This document shows, piece after piece, positions 8,128 through 16,651 of a stretch of DNA of 64,000 nucleotides. The first letter of the stretch is position 1, and every line of letters starts with the position of its first letter. Below the pieces are notes generated by a model. It saw only the letters and a program-made list of their open reading frames with translations, had not been told where the DNA came from and searched no databases. Source of the stretch: CAG-826 sp964504595 (lineage in GTDB: Bacteria > Bacillota_I > Bacilli_A > RFN20 > CAG-826); NCBI GenBank assembly GCA_964504595.1, contig CAZDEE010000002.1, positions 62,001-126,000 of the forward strand, in the 5' to 3' direction. A program made the translations under genes and the position numbers.

Positions 8128-8203
8128 TGGTGACCCGTACAGGATTCGAACCTGTGACCCCTTGATTAAAAGTCAAGTGCTCTACCAGCTGAGCTAACGG
8201 GTC
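8128..8203 (-). tRNA. tRNA-Lys(TTT)
   Basis: 73-base cloverleaf with acceptor GACCCGT, D arm AGCTCAGCTGGTAGAGC, anticodon loop CTTTTAA, T loop TTCGAAT and an encoded CCA. Confidence 0.96.
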
Positions 8204-8209
8204 GATAAA

Positions 8210-8285
8210 TGGCTGGGGTACCTGGGATCGAACCAGGGAAATGACAGAGTCAAAGTCTGTTGCCTTACCGCTTGGCTATACCCCA
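8210..8285 (-). tRNA. tRNA-Gln(TTG)
   Basis: Cloverleaf with acceptor TGGGGTA/TACCCCA, the AGCCAAGCGGTAAGGC D arm usual for Gln, anticodon loop CTTTGAC and an encoded CCA. Confidence 0.96.
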
Positions 8286-8292
8286 ATTAAGA

Positions 8293-8376
8293 TGGTGGAG
8301 GAGGGCGGATTTGAACCACCGAACCCTAAGGAACTGATTTACAGTCAGCCGCGTTTGGCCGCTTCGCTACTCCTCC
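8293..8376 (-). tRNA. tRNA-Tyr(GTA)
   Basis: Class II tRNA with long variable arm; acceptor GGAGGAG/CTCCTCC, anticodon loop CTGTAAA and an encoded CCA. Confidence 0.96.
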
Positions 8377-8395
8377 AAACAAATGTTTTAGCGAA

Positions 8396-8471
8396 TGGTG
8401 GATGTTGACGGGATCGAACCGCCGACCCCCGCCGTGTAAAGGCGATGCTCTCCCAGCTGAGCTAAACATCC
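8396..8471 (-). tRNA. tRNA-Val(TAC)
   Basis: Acceptor GGATGTT/AACATCC, D arm AGCTCAGCTGGGAGAGC, anticodon loop TTTACAC and an encoded CCA. First gene of the operon, just downstream of the promoter at 8495-8523. Confidence 0.96.
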
Positions 8472-8494
8472 ATTTAAACCACGCGTGCTCATAT

Positions 8495-8523
8495 ACTATA
8501 TCATTGTTGAGGGTGTTAGTCAA
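8495..8523 (-). promoter_or_regulatory. Promoter of the Val-Tyr-Gln-Lys-Leu tRNA operon
   Basis: Minus strand TTGACT (8518-8523), 17-base spacer, TATAGT (8495-8500), about 24 bases upstream of tRNA-Val. A near-consensus vegetative promoter. Confidence 0.85.
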
Positions 8524-8653
8524 TTATTTATTTATTTTTTTTCAAAAAAATTGTTTTTGGCGTTCTATAGCAGGACGTAATTTTGAAGAAAAAATAGTTT
8601 GATAATGACAAATTCCTATATTCAGTTAAATATTGCTTTAGTTACTAATAGGA

Positions 8654-8695
8654 ATAAGCCCATAATCATAAAGAAAACAATAATTATGGGCTTAT
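8654..8695 (-). terminator. Hairpin downstream of pgi
   Basis: Perfect 13-bp stem ATAAGCCCATAAT / ATTATGGGCTTAT with a 16-base loop, 18 bases after the pgi stop. There is no clear T run after it on the minus strand, so it may act as a 3'-end stabiliser instead of, or in addition to, a terminator. Confidence 0.55.
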
Positions 8696-8713
8696 AAAAT
8701 ATAACTTAAATTA

Positions 8714-9994
8714 TTAATAACCTTTTTTGCCAAGTAAATGGAACATATTCTTTTTATAGATTTCCACACCTGGTTGATTAAATGGATTAATATTTAATAA
8801 ATAAGCACTCATTGCGCATGCTCTCATAAAGAAATAGAAAAGATGACCTAATGTAAAAGCATCCATTTTATCAGCGTATATTACGATATTAGGAACTTGT
8901 CCATCATTGGCGTGAGCATGTAGTGTTCCTAAAAATGCTTTTTCATTTACAAATGATAATGATTTACCTTCTAAATAATTAAGTCCATCTAAATCTTCAT
9001 TATCGTGAGGAACGATAATATCGGATAATGGATTCTTAACATAAAGAATTGTCTCAAATAATAATGGTGTACCATCTTGAATATATTGACCCATACTATG
9101 TAAATCGGTTGAGAAAGTAACAGAGGCTGGTAATAATCCTTTTTTATCTTTTCCTTCGGATTCACCGAATAATTGTTTAAACCATTCTCCAATTTGTGTT
9201 AATGAAGGTTCATAACTAACAAACATTTCAACTTTTTTTTCATGGCGATAGAAATAGTCTCTTAATATTGCATATTGATAGCAAATATTATTATTAATAT
9301 TATCATTACTATAAAGATTTTGAGCTTCAGCAGCCCCTTTTAACATTTCTTTGACATCGATTCCACTGCAAGCGATTGGAAATAAGCCGACTGCAGTTAA
9401 AACTGAATAACGACCTCCAATATTATCAGGTAAGACATAAGTAGCATAACCTTCTTGGGTGGCTAATTTCTTTAAAGCGCCTTTTTCTTTATCTGTTGTT
9501 GCATAAATGGCCTTTTTAGAGGCTTCTTTGCCAATTTTAGATTCTAATAATTCTTTTAATAAACGGAATGAAATTGAAGTCTCAGTTGTTGTTCCGGATT
9601 TAGAGATAACATTTATAGCAAAGTTTTTATCTTTTAGATAATCCATAACTTGAGAAATATATGTTGGTGAGAAAGTTTGACCCATATATATAATTTCAAG
9701 TTTATCGTTTTTAAATAAGCCATTTAGAGCTTCAATTGCCGCTCTTGCACCTAAATATGATCCTCCGATTCCGCAAACAACAAGAACATCAAAGTTGTTA
9801 CGAACATAGTTTGCATCAGAAATAATTCTTTCTAATTCATCTTTATCATAATCGGTAGGCCAAGTTGTCCAACCTAAAAAATCATTTCCCTCTCCAGTTT
9901 TTTCTTCAATCATTTTGTGAATTCTTTTAACATCATCTGCGTATGTGTTAAAGTCTAAGCTAATATTTGTATGTGTTAAGTCTAATTTAATCAT
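8714..9994 (-). CDS. pgi: Glucose-6-phosphate isomerase
   Basis: A 426-residue short-form Pgi that interconverts glucose 6-phosphate and fructose 6-phosphate. Visible motifs are VCGIGGSYLGARA (sugar-phosphate binding), the SKSGTTTETS phosphate loop, NIGGRYSVLTAVG, and QPGVEIYKKNMF with the C-terminal catalytic Lys region. The ATG at 9994 overlaps the stop of the upstream S1-domain gene (ATGA), so the two are translationally coupled, and a purine-rich GAGAGGAAAAG lies upstream. It is the last gene of tarI-tarJ-S1-pgi. Confidence 0.95.
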   Translation of the reverse strand: MIKLDLTHTNISLDFNTYADDVKRIHKMIEEKTGEGNDFLGWTTWPTDYDKDELERIISDANYVRNNFDVLVVCGIGGSYLGARAAIEALNGLFKNDKLEIIYMGQTFSPTYISQVMDYLKDKNFAINVISKSGTTTETSISFRLLKELLESKIGKEASKKAIYATTDKEKGALKKLATQEGYATYVLPDNIGGRYSVLTAVGLFPIACSGIDVKEMLKGAAEAQNLYSNDNINNNICYQYAILRDYFYRHEKKVEMFVSYEPSLTQIGEWFKQLFGESEGKDKKGLLPASVTFSTDLHSMGQYIQDGTPLLFETILYVKNPLSDIIVPHDNEDLDGLNYLEGKSLSFVNEKAFLGTLHAHANDGQVPNIVIYADKMDAFTLGHLFYFFMRACAMSAYLLNINPFNQPGVEIYKKNMFHLLGKKGY

Positions 9995-10380
9995 TTTTTC
10001 TTTTCCTCTCTTAAATATGCTTCTTCGATCCATTTTTCTAAATGATCGGCAAGAATTTGAAATTCTTTTTTATTGTCAATAATTTTAAGTTTTCTTCTTG
10101 ATGAGACAGGTCTTCTAATAACTTGTCTTTCTCTTTCAAAAAGTTGTTTTAGTGATAAACGTAGAAAATGATTTTCTTCATCGGTGCCAATGATTTTCAC
10201 TCGAACATTTTGTCCGATTTGGAAATAATCATTAATATCGTGTACAAAATTTGCTGATACTTCTGAAATGTGTACTAATCCATGCTGTCCATTTGGAAAT
10301 GATATAAAAGCTCCATAAGGTTGAATACCAGTAACCATTCCTTCGTGGATTTGTCCGATTTCGTATTCTTTATTTTCCAT
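9991..10380 (-). CDS. S1 RNA-binding domain protein, YugI/CvfD (general stress protein 13) family
   Basis: 129 residues. One S1 domain fills residues 8-80: GQIHEGMVTGIQPYGAFISF, then GLVHISEVS and VRVKIIG, ending LRLSLKQ. A basic, helical tail follows. Family members bind RNA or ribosomes and act as post-transcriptional regulators (CvfD in pneumococcus, YugI/GSP13 in Bacillus). It starts one base after tarJ ends and overlaps pgi by 4 bases. In Bacillus yugI also lies close to pgi, which supports the family assignment. Confidence 0.85.
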   Translation of the reverse strand: MENKEYEIGQIHEGMVTGIQPYGAFISFPNGQHGLVHISEVSANFVHDINDYFQIGQNVRVKIIGTDEENHFLRLSLKQLFERERQVIRRPVSSRRKLKIIDNKKEFQILADHLEKWIEEAYLREEKKK

Positions 10381-10381
10381 T

Positions 10382-11425
10382 TTAAAACTCCATAATATTT
10401 TTGCCTATAATCTCGGTATTTTTAATTTCTTTATCAAATACTTCATAAATATCAGATGTATCTTTAATCGATGTAATTGATAAGATTAATGGCTTTAGAG
10501 CGTCGATTACTTCATCGTGATTAATATATTCAGATACGCTATTAAAGTCATTTACAGAGCTTCTTGTAACACCTTTAAGACAAATTCCTTTTTCTAATAT
10601 TTTTCTTGTGTTGATATGAATTGGTTCTTCACTAACTCCCATAAGGATGAGAGTAGAGCCGATAGAAGAGTGATCTATCATTGAATTAATCGCGGATTCT
10701 GAACCTCTTCCACCGACACATTCAAACATTATATTAAATTCTAATTTTGTTTTTTCCATTTCATCTACGTACATTGTTGTAGCGTCTTTAAACATTTCTA
10801 ATTTACTGTCTTTTAATCCAACGACTACAACTGGTAAGTGATATATTTTATTAATGATGATGTAAACCATGTAGGCCATGATACCATCACCCCAAATAGC
10901 AATTTTTTTAGACTCAAAATTTGATACACGTCTAATTGCCGCATTTGCAACACTTAATAATTCTGAAAAAACGGCATAACGGGAGTCAATGTTACTATCA
11001 TATTTCACAAGGAAGTTAATATTATAGCTAACAAATTCTCTTAAAAATCCATCGGAAGTTGAACTAGCAAATTTTGCATTTGGACAATAGTTTTGGTCTA
11101 TCGCATAATCTTGGCATCTTGTTTCTAAACAGGCAATACATTTACTTTCGTCTATCAAATTAGGAACAAGGATAACACGATCTCCAACTTTAAATTTGCC
11201 GGTTGGGTCTTTTATAATAGTGCCTACAGATTCATGAATTGGAGTAAGCGGGTATTTTTTATCTAAAACTTCTTTTGATCTAAGTCCTAAATAATAACGA
11301 ATATCAGCTTTACAAATAGCGAGTTTATCAATTTTGACAACCGCCTCATTTTCTTTAGGCTCTATGTTTTCAATAAACTCTTCGATGAGTTTTGGTTTGA
11401 CAATTTTAAATGTTGTCGAAAACAT
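10382..11425 (-). CDS. tarJ: Ribulose-5-phosphate reductase TarJ-like (MDR superfamily)
   Basis: A 347-residue zinc-type medium-chain dehydrogenase. The N-terminal GroES-like half has the catalytic-zinc Cys (AICKADIRYY), HESVGTI and GDRVILVPN. A Cys-rich lobe (CIACLETRCQDY) and a Rossmann half (KIAIWGDGIMAYMV) follow. TarJ reduces ribulose 5-phosphate to ribitol 5-phosphate, the substrate of TarI, whose gene lies 2 bases upstream. The TarI pairing and the length (TarJ is about 340 residues) decide the call over a generic alcohol dehydrogenase. Confidence 0.85.
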   Translation of the reverse strand: MFSTTFKIVKPKLIEEFIENIEPKENEAVVKIDKLAICKADIRYYLGLRSKEVLDKKYPLTPIHESVGTIIKDPTGKFKVGDRVILVPNLIDESKCIACLETRCQDYAIDQNYCPNAKFASSTSDGFLREFVSYNINFLVKYDSNIDSRYAVFSELLSVANAAIRRVSNFESKKIAIWGDGIMAYMVYIIINKIYHLPVVVVGLKDSKLEMFKDATTMYVDEMEKTKLEFNIMFECVGGRGSESAINSMIDHSSIGSTLILMGVSEEPIHINTRKILEKGICLKGVTRSSVNDFNSVSEYINHDEVIDALKPLILSITSIKDTSDIYEVFDKEIKNTEIIGKNIMEF

Positions 11426-11427
11426 AT

Positions 11428-12138
11428 TTATTGCACCTCAGTTCGACCGATTTTAAGCAATGCTTTTAGCATCATTAAATCATCAAAAGTTGTTATTTTA
11501 AAATTCAAACGATCTCCTTGGATAAGATGTACTGTTCCATTGTTGCGTCTAATTAATTGGCAATCATCACTCGCTTCAAGAATGTTGTTTTTATTCGCAT
11601 ATTCGTGCGCGGCGATTATTAAATCCAATTTAAATGATTGAGGTGTTTGACCTAAAAACAATTCTTTTCTAAGTGGAACATCGTCAATTACAATACCATC
11701 TTTAGAATGGATAATGGTGTCCGCTGAAGGGATAACGGTATCAACTGCACCAAATTTTTTTGCTCCTTCAATATTGTCTGATATAATACGATGATTTACT
11801 AATGGACGAGCAGAATCGTGAATTAATACAATATCATCATCTTTAGCAAACTCTTTTATGCACTTTAAGCCGTTATAAACTGATATTTGGCGGCTATCTC
11901 CACCTTCAATAACGTGATGAACTTTTGATAAATCATATTGACGAATCCAAACTTTGATATTATCGATATATTCTTTTTTTGTAACAACTACAATTTCATC
12001 TATATCAAAATGCATTTCAAACTGTTCAATTGTATGAACGACGATAGGCTTATTGTAAATTTCTAAAAATTGTTTTGGAATGGTGTTGTTTCCCATTCTA
12101 GTGCCATTACCGGCTGCTAAAACAAGCGCTATATTCAT
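11428..12138 (-). CDS. tarI: Ribitol-5-phosphate cytidylyltransferase TarI (IspD/TarI family)
   Basis: A 236-residue cytidylyltransferase. It has LVLAAGNGTRMG at the N-terminus (CTP binding), PKQFLEI, then HDSARPLV, DTVIPSADTI and TPQSFKLDLI. TarI makes CDP-ribitol for teichoic acid or capsule. The family overlaps with IspD in sequence; adjacency to tarJ favours TarI. ATG 12138 has GGAGGT 6 bases upstream, whereas an upstream ATG 21 bases earlier lacks one. It is the first gene of a four-gene operon with tarJ, an S1 protein and pgi. A TGATATTAT extended -10 lies at 12164-12172. Confidence 0.87.
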   Translation of the reverse strand: MNIALVLAAGNGTRMGNNTIPKQFLEIYNKPIVVHTIEQFEMHFDIDEIVVVTKKEYIDNIKVWIRQYDLSKVHHVIEGGDSRQISVYNGLKCIKEFAKDDDIVLIHDSARPLVNHRIISDNIEGAKKFGAVDTVIPSADTIIHSKDGIVIDDVPLRKELFLGQTPQSFKLDLIIAAHEYANKNNILEASDDCQLIRRNNGTVHLIQGDRLNFKITTFDDLMMLKALLKIGRTEVQ

Positions 12139-12192
12139 ATTGATTACCTCCGTAAACAATTAGATAATATCACCATTATGAATTAAATACAA

Positions 12193-12218
12193 TAAAAAAG
12201 GCTCTTATAGAGCCTTGT
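12193..12218 (-). terminator. Terminator of the HAD phosphatase gene
   Basis: Minus strand AAGGCTCT / AGAGCCTT stem with a 3-base loop followed by six T, starting at the stop codon. Confidence 0.85.
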
Positions 12219-13057
12219 TATTTTTCTTTTGTATATAACTTTTCTTCTTTTATCGAAAGTTGATTGTTTAAAGAGATTTTTTGAATGATTAATTTGACAA
12301 CGTTTTCTAAATCACTATTTTTACTATAGTCCGCTAAGCTGATAAAGTTAACACGTCCATCATCATAGAGACCTTTGACTTTTTCTTTTTTGCCTTCTTG
12401 ATAAATAGCAATAGAATGACCGCCAGAGTTTTTAACAAGTAGCATAAATGGAATATCAGTCATTCCATCACCAAAATATATAATATTTGAGGCGTGAATT
12501 CGTTTTTCTTCAGTTTTTTCATTAACACTTTCATCATCTCTAATATCAAAGACACCTTTTGATATTCTAAAGAAGTATTGCGTTTTTGCGGTATAGTTTA
12601 TTGAGTTTTTCGGCCAAATAGCTTCTCCGTTTTCATCATATAAGAATTCACATCCGAAAATTGCTTTAAACTCATTTGCAATTTTACAGCCTTCGATTAT
12701 TTCCTTGGTTCCTGAAGAAACAATATAGTGTTCAATTACAAATCCTAATGCCTCACCAAATTCATTAATTCTTTTAAACCAGGTTTCGATGCCTTTGAAG
12801 AAAACAATATCTTTTCCTAATGAATTTAAATAACTTCTTGTTAAAGGGATGTTTTTTTCTTTGCATTTTTTTACCATCATATACATGTATGATAAGATTC
12901 TTTCTACATGATATTTTTCAGATAATTTTGCAGTTTCACCCCAGAATTCATCAGGGGTAAGACCTAAGTTTGGTATAAAGCTGTAATTTTGCATATCATC
13001 GGTACAAAGAGTTTTATCAAAATCGTAAATCAATGCAATAATAGGTTTTTTTGCCAT
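12218..13057 (-). CDS. HAD-superfamily phosphatase of unknown substrate
   Basis: 279 residues. HAD motif I is YDFDKTLC near residue 11, motif II is IVSSGTKE near residue 115, and motif IV is YFGDGMTDIPF near residue 198. The long helical insertion after motif I resembles the C1 cap of phosphoserine-phosphatase-like HADs. Substrate unknown. AAAGGAGGGC precedes the ATG. It is transcribed alone, with its own terminator, divergently from gpmI. Confidence 0.8.
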   Translation of the reverse strand: MAKKPIIALIYDFDKTLCTDDMQNYSFIPNLGLTPDEFWGETAKLSEKYHVERILSYMYMMVKKCKEKNIPLTRSYLNSLGKDIVFFKGIETWFKRINEFGEALGFVIEHYIVSSGTKEIIEGCKIANEFKAIFGCEFLYDENGEAIWPKNSINYTAKTQYFFRISKGVFDIRDDESVNEKTEEKRIHASNIIYFGDGMTDIPFMLLVKNSGGHSIAIYQEGKKEKVKGLYDDGRVNFISLADYSKNSDLENVVKLIIQKISLNNQLSIKEEKLYTKEK

Positions 13058-13215
13058 ACAACGCCCTCCTTTTATATATTTTATTACAAAATATATAGTC
13101 TGTCAAATGTATGTCAATGTCTAAAATTACTAGGTAATTATCTTATTTTATTTAATGTAAGCATTTTTATTTGATTTATTTTTTTGTTTTTCTTTTCATT
13201 TAGAAAAGACATCGT

Positions 13216-13221
13216 TATAAT
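13216..13221 (+). promoter_or_regulatory. -10 element of gpmI
   Basis: TATAAT, 27 bases upstream of the gpmI start; the -35 region (TTTTCA, 17 bases upstream) is weak. AGGAGG follows at 13234-13240. Confidence 0.5.
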
Positions 13222-13248
13222 TAAGTACGAACATAGGAGGTATTTAAA

Positions 13249-14844
13249 ATGAAAAAACCAATTATTTTATGTATTTTAGATGGATTCGGATATCGAAAAG
13301 AAGAACATGGTAATGCTGTTGTAAAAGCTAAGAAACCTAATTTAACAGCGTATATGGAAAAATATCCAACAACATTAATTGAAGCATCAGGGATGGCGGT
13401 AGGTCTTCCAAAAGGACAAATGGGAAATTCCGAAGTCGGTCATTTAAATTTAGGCGCAGGACGCATTGTTTATCAATCATTAACATTAATTAACAAAGCT
13501 GTTGAAGATGGAACCTTTTTTAACAACAGAAGTTATTTAAATGCAATTGAACATGTTAAGAAGAATAATTCAAAATTACACATCATGGGACTTATGAGTG
13601 ATGGTGGAGTTCATAGTCATTTAGAGCATGTTATTGCTATGTTAAAGATGGCTAAAGAAAATGGATTAACTAAAGTTTATGTTCACGCATTTATGGATGG
13701 ACGTGATGTAGATCCTCAAAGTGGCGCTGGATACATTGAAAAAATAGTTGACGCAATGAAAGAAATCGGAGTCGGTGAACTTGCGGATATTCATGGTCGA
13801 TATTATGCGATGGATCGTGATAAAAATTTAGATAGAAATGATATTTCATATCGTTTAATGGTGGACCACGATGGACCAAGCTTTAAAGATTTTAGACAAT
13901 TCTTTAAAGATCAATATGCTTATTTACCAACCACTGGAAAAGATCCAAGTGATGAATTCATAATTCCTCATTATCATGAAGGAGTTGATGGAACAATTGG
14001 CGACAATGATTCAGTTATATTTATGAACTTCCGTCCTGATAGAGCAATTCAAATTGGAACGATGATTACTAATCCTTATTATTACGAAAATCCTTCTTTA
14101 AATGCTGAAGGAAAACCAGCATTTAAAGCTTATGTACCAGAACATGTTTTAAATAATATATTCTTTGTTAGCACAATGAAATATGCTGATTCTGTAAAAG
14201 GTGAAATTGCTTTCTCACTTCCAAAATTAGACAATGTCTTAGGAGTATATTTAGCAAATAAAGGATATCGTCAATTAAGAATCGCGGAAACAGAAAAATA
14301 CGCTCATGTTACATTCTTCTTCGATGGAACAGTGAATTATGATGGCGTTACTAAACCAGAGTTAAATAATTCTAAAAGAATTTTAGTTAATTCACCTAAA
14401 GTTGCAACTTATGATTTACAACCAGAAATGTCTGCGTATGAAGTTACTGATAAATTATTAGATGCTTTAAATAATGATAGTTTTGATGTCGTGATTTTAA
14501 ACTTTGCTAATTGTGATATGGTTGGTCATACCGCAGTTGGAAATGCTGTTGTTAAAGCGGTTGAAACTGTCGATGAATGCTGTGAAAAAATAATTAAGTG
14601 GGTTGAAGAAAATGATGCGGTATTGATGATTACTGCCGATCATGGAAATGCTGAAATGATTTTAGATGATGATGATAAACCATTTACCGCGCATACAACC
14701 AGTTTGGTTCCATTTTCAATTAATTTACCTGGTGTAAATTTAAGAAAAGATGGCAAATTATCAAATATTGCTCCAACAATTATTTCTTTACTTGGAGAGG
14801 AAATTCCTTCTGAAATGACAGAACCTAGTATGATTATTAAATAG
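13249..14844 (+). CDS. gpmI: 2,3-bisphosphoglycerate-independent phosphoglycerate mutase
   Basis: A 531-residue manganese enzyme of glycolysis. It has the alkaline-phosphatase-type LDGFGYR start (metal Asp), GNSEVGHLNLGAGR with the phosphorylated Ser, HAFMDGRDVDP, MNFRPDRA and TADHGNAEMI, all intact. Its length is typical (about 510-530). An AGGAGG ribosome-binding site lies 8 bases before the ATG. It is a single gene, followed by a hairpin terminator. Confidence 0.96.
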   Translation: MKKPIILCILDGFGYRKEEHGNAVVKAKKPNLTAYMEKYPTTLIEASGMAVGLPKGQMGNSEVGHLNLGAGRIVYQSLTLINKAVEDGTFFNNRSYLNAIEHVKKNNSKLHIMGLMSDGGVHSHLEHVIAMLKMAKENGLTKVYVHAFMDGRDVDPQSGAGYIEKIVDAMKEIGVGELADIHGRYYAMDRDKNLDRNDISYRLMVDHDGPSFKDFRQFFKDQYAYLPTTGKDPSDEFIIPHYHEGVDGTIGDNDSVIFMNFRPDRAIQIGTMITNPYYYENPSLNAEGKPAFKAYVPEHVLNNIFFVSTMKYADSVKGEIAFSLPKLDNVLGVYLANKGYRQLRIAETEKYAHVTFFFDGTVNYDGVTKPELNNSKRILVNSPKVATYDLQPEMSAYEVTDKLLDALNNDSFDVVILNFANCDMVGHTAVGNAVVKAVETVDECCEKIIKWVEENDAVLMITADHGNAEMILDDDDKPFTAHTTSLVPFSINLPGVNLRKDGKLSNIAPTIISLLGEEIPSEMTEPSMIIK

Positions 14845-14885
14845 GGCTTATTAATTCTATTTGTAGTTTTTAAAATTTAAAATAT

Positions 14886-14921
14886 TAAAGATGTGAAGCA
14901 TTAAAACTAGCATCTTTTTTT
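14886..14921 (+). terminator. Terminator of gpmI
   Basis: AAAGATG / CATCTTT stem with an AT-rich loop followed by a T7 run. Confidence 0.65.
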
Positions 14922-15156
14922 GTTAGTAAGAAAAGACATTTAATGGTGATTTAATTGTATTTTTATTAAAAAATAATACAGAAACGCTTTAAAATATAAT
15001 AATTTGCAATTAAAGCATTTTTATTGATTGAATTTAAATGTTAGTAAGAATTTATTTAAAATATTTTTGAAATAATTAAAGACTGAGTTAATTATTGTTA
15101 ATGAAAAGTTTGTTTTTTAAATACATATAATTTGTGTAATTTTAGATATTGGAACA
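14922..15156. other. AT-rich intergenic stretch
   Basis: Between the gpmI terminator and the tRNA-Leu terminator. No open frame with homology, RNA fold or repeat was recognised. Confidence 0.5.
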
Positions 15157-15182
15157 TAAAAAAAGCCCGATCAAATCGAGCA
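15157..15182 (-). terminator. Terminator of tRNA-Leu(GAG)
   Basis: Minus strand GCTCGAT / ATCGGGC stem (one G-T pair) followed by seven T. Confidence 0.8.
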
Positions 15183-15194
15183 TTTCAAACTTAC

Positions 15195-15278
15195 TGGTGC
15201 AGACAATGAGACTTGAACTCACACTGGTCTCCCAATACGCCCCTCAAACGTACGCGTCTACCATTCCGCCATGTCTGC
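15195..15278 (-). tRNA. tRNA-Leu(GAG)
   Basis: Class II tRNA with acceptor GCAGACA/TGTCTGC. The anticodon stem TACGT/GCGTA (closing T-G) presents the loop TTGAGGG with anticodon GAG. A long variable arm and an encoded CCA are present. A single-gene unit with its own promoter and terminator. Confidence 0.9.
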
Positions 15279-15287
15279 AGCGTTAAT

Positions 15288-15315
15288 ATTATATCAAATT
15301 TTATGGAACTTTCAA
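15288..15315 (-). promoter_or_regulatory. Promoter of tRNA-Leu(GAG)
   Basis: Minus strand TTGAAA (15310-15315), 16-base spacer ending TGA, and TATAAT (15288-15293): a strong promoter with extended -10. Confidence 0.85.
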
Positions 15316-15360
15316 GTACGAATAAAAATATTTAGTTTGTATTCATGAAGTTTTTCAAAA

Positions 15361-15389
15361 TTGACAAGTTACAATTATATATGTATAAT
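15361..15389 (+). promoter_or_regulatory. Consensus promoter of the glycolipid operon
   Basis: TTGACA (15361-15366), 17-base spacer, TATAAT (15384-15389): a perfect vegetative consensus. It covers an in-frame TTG at 15389, which rules that codon out as the start of the next gene. Confidence 0.9.
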
Positions 15390-15421
15390 TGTCTCAAACT
15401 TATAAGAAAGGGTTTTTATTT

Positions 15422-16612
15422 ATGCCGGAGGAAAAAATTAATCTTAAAGTTGCACAATTTTGTGATAACTATTTTCCACAAGTCGATGGAGTGGTTAAGG
15501 TTGTTCATAATTATGCAAAGATTATGTCTTGCCGTGGAAATATTAAATTAGTTGTACCACGTTATTCTAAGAAATATTATTTTGATGACTCTCAATTACC
15601 ATACACATTGAATAGAAAGAAAACTTTTTGTATTGATGTTGGAGGGGTGACTACACCTCTTCCTTTACCAACCCCAAAACTTACAAAAGAATTGAAAGAT
15701 TTTAATCCAAGTATAATTCATGTTCATGCGCCAGCATTTATTGGTAAATATGCATTAAGAATTGGGAAGAGATATAAAATACCTGTAGTTGCGACATTTC
15801 ACAGTCAATATAAAAAGGATATTATGTCCGCTACTCACAGCAGATTGATAACCTATATTGCAATGAAAATAATAATGAATTTTTATAATAATTGCGATGA
15901 AGTCTGGGCTCCATCAAAGAGTTCTGCTGCTGTTTTAAAATCATATGGATATAAGAAAGATGTTCATGTCATGCCAAATGGAACTGATTTTGTTTATCCT
16001 AGTAATGAAGAAGAATTGATTTCATTAGCGAGAACTACGTATGGAATTAATAAAGATCATAAGAATTTATTATATGTAGGTCAATTGAGATTTGTTAAGA
16101 ATTTAAAATTATGTTTGAAAACAATGCGTTTATTAATTGAAGAAGATCCTTCATATCATTTTTATTTAGTTGGAGAAGGAATGGATGGAAAAGCATTAAA
16201 ATCATATGCGAAGAAATATAATTTAATGGCCAATGTCCATTTTTTAGGCGCAATAAAGGATATATCGGTATTATCAGGTGTTTATGGTGCTATGGATTTA
16301 TTATTTTTTCCATCAACCTATGATACATTTTCAATTGTTGTTAGAGAAGCTAGTGTAATGAGATTACCAAGCTTAGTTACCGAAGGATCTAATGTTGCAG
16401 AACCATTTATTGATGGTGTAAATGGATTTTTAGCTAAGGAAAATCCTGAATCTATGAAAATGCGAATTACAGAAATTTTTAAAGATGATGAAAATAGAAA
16501 ACAAGTTGGTATAAATGCTTCAGAAACTATTCCAATTACATTTGAAAAAATGGTGGATTTAACTTTAGAACGTTATCAATATATTGTTGATAATTATAAA
16601 AAAAGAAAGTGA
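15422..16612 (+). CDS. GT4 glycosyltransferase, diacylglycerol glucosyltransferase-like
   Basis: A 396-residue GT-B glycosyltransferase. The N-terminal VAQFCDNYFPQVDGVVKVVHNYA is characteristic of the processive glycolipid (MGDG/alMGS-like) branch of GT4. IIHVHAPAFIGKYA and VATFHSQYKKD carry the acceptor-side His. The donor half has LYVGQLRFVKNL and DTFSIVVREASVMRLPSL, the latter a variant of the EX7E motif with Asp in the first position. It probably makes membrane glycolipid from diacylglycerol. The ATG at 15422 is forced by the promoter at 15361-15389. It is followed by a flippase-GT fusion and an acyltransferase. Confidence 0.82.
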   Translation: MPEEKINLKVAQFCDNYFPQVDGVVKVVHNYAKIMSCRGNIKLVVPRYSKKYYFDDSQLPYTLNRKKTFCIDVGGVTTPLPLPTPKLTKELKDFNPSIIHVHAPAFIGKYALRIGKRYKIPVVATFHSQYKKDIMSATHSRLITYIAMKIIMNFYNNCDEVWAPSKSSAAVLKSYGYKKDVHVMPNGTDFVYPSNEEELISLARTTYGINKDHKNLLYVGQLRFVKNLKLCLKTMRLLIEEDPSYHFYLVGEGMDGKALKSYAKKYNLMANVHFLGAIKDISVLSGVYGAMDLLFFPSTYDTFSIVVREASVMRLPSLVTEGSNVAEPFIDGVNGFLAKENPESMKMRITEIFKDDENRKQVGINASETIPITFEKMVDLTLERYQYIVDNYKKRK

Positions 16613-16651
16613 TTTATTGGTGTGAACTTTTGAAAAGAAAGAAGGAATAAA

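Noticed and set aside
7964..8602. Short open frames across the tRNA cluster with sequences such as GVGLEPTRYRYRG
   Set aside because: They are antisense or sense translations of tRNA genes, a familiar annotation artefact; the tRNAs explain the sequence.
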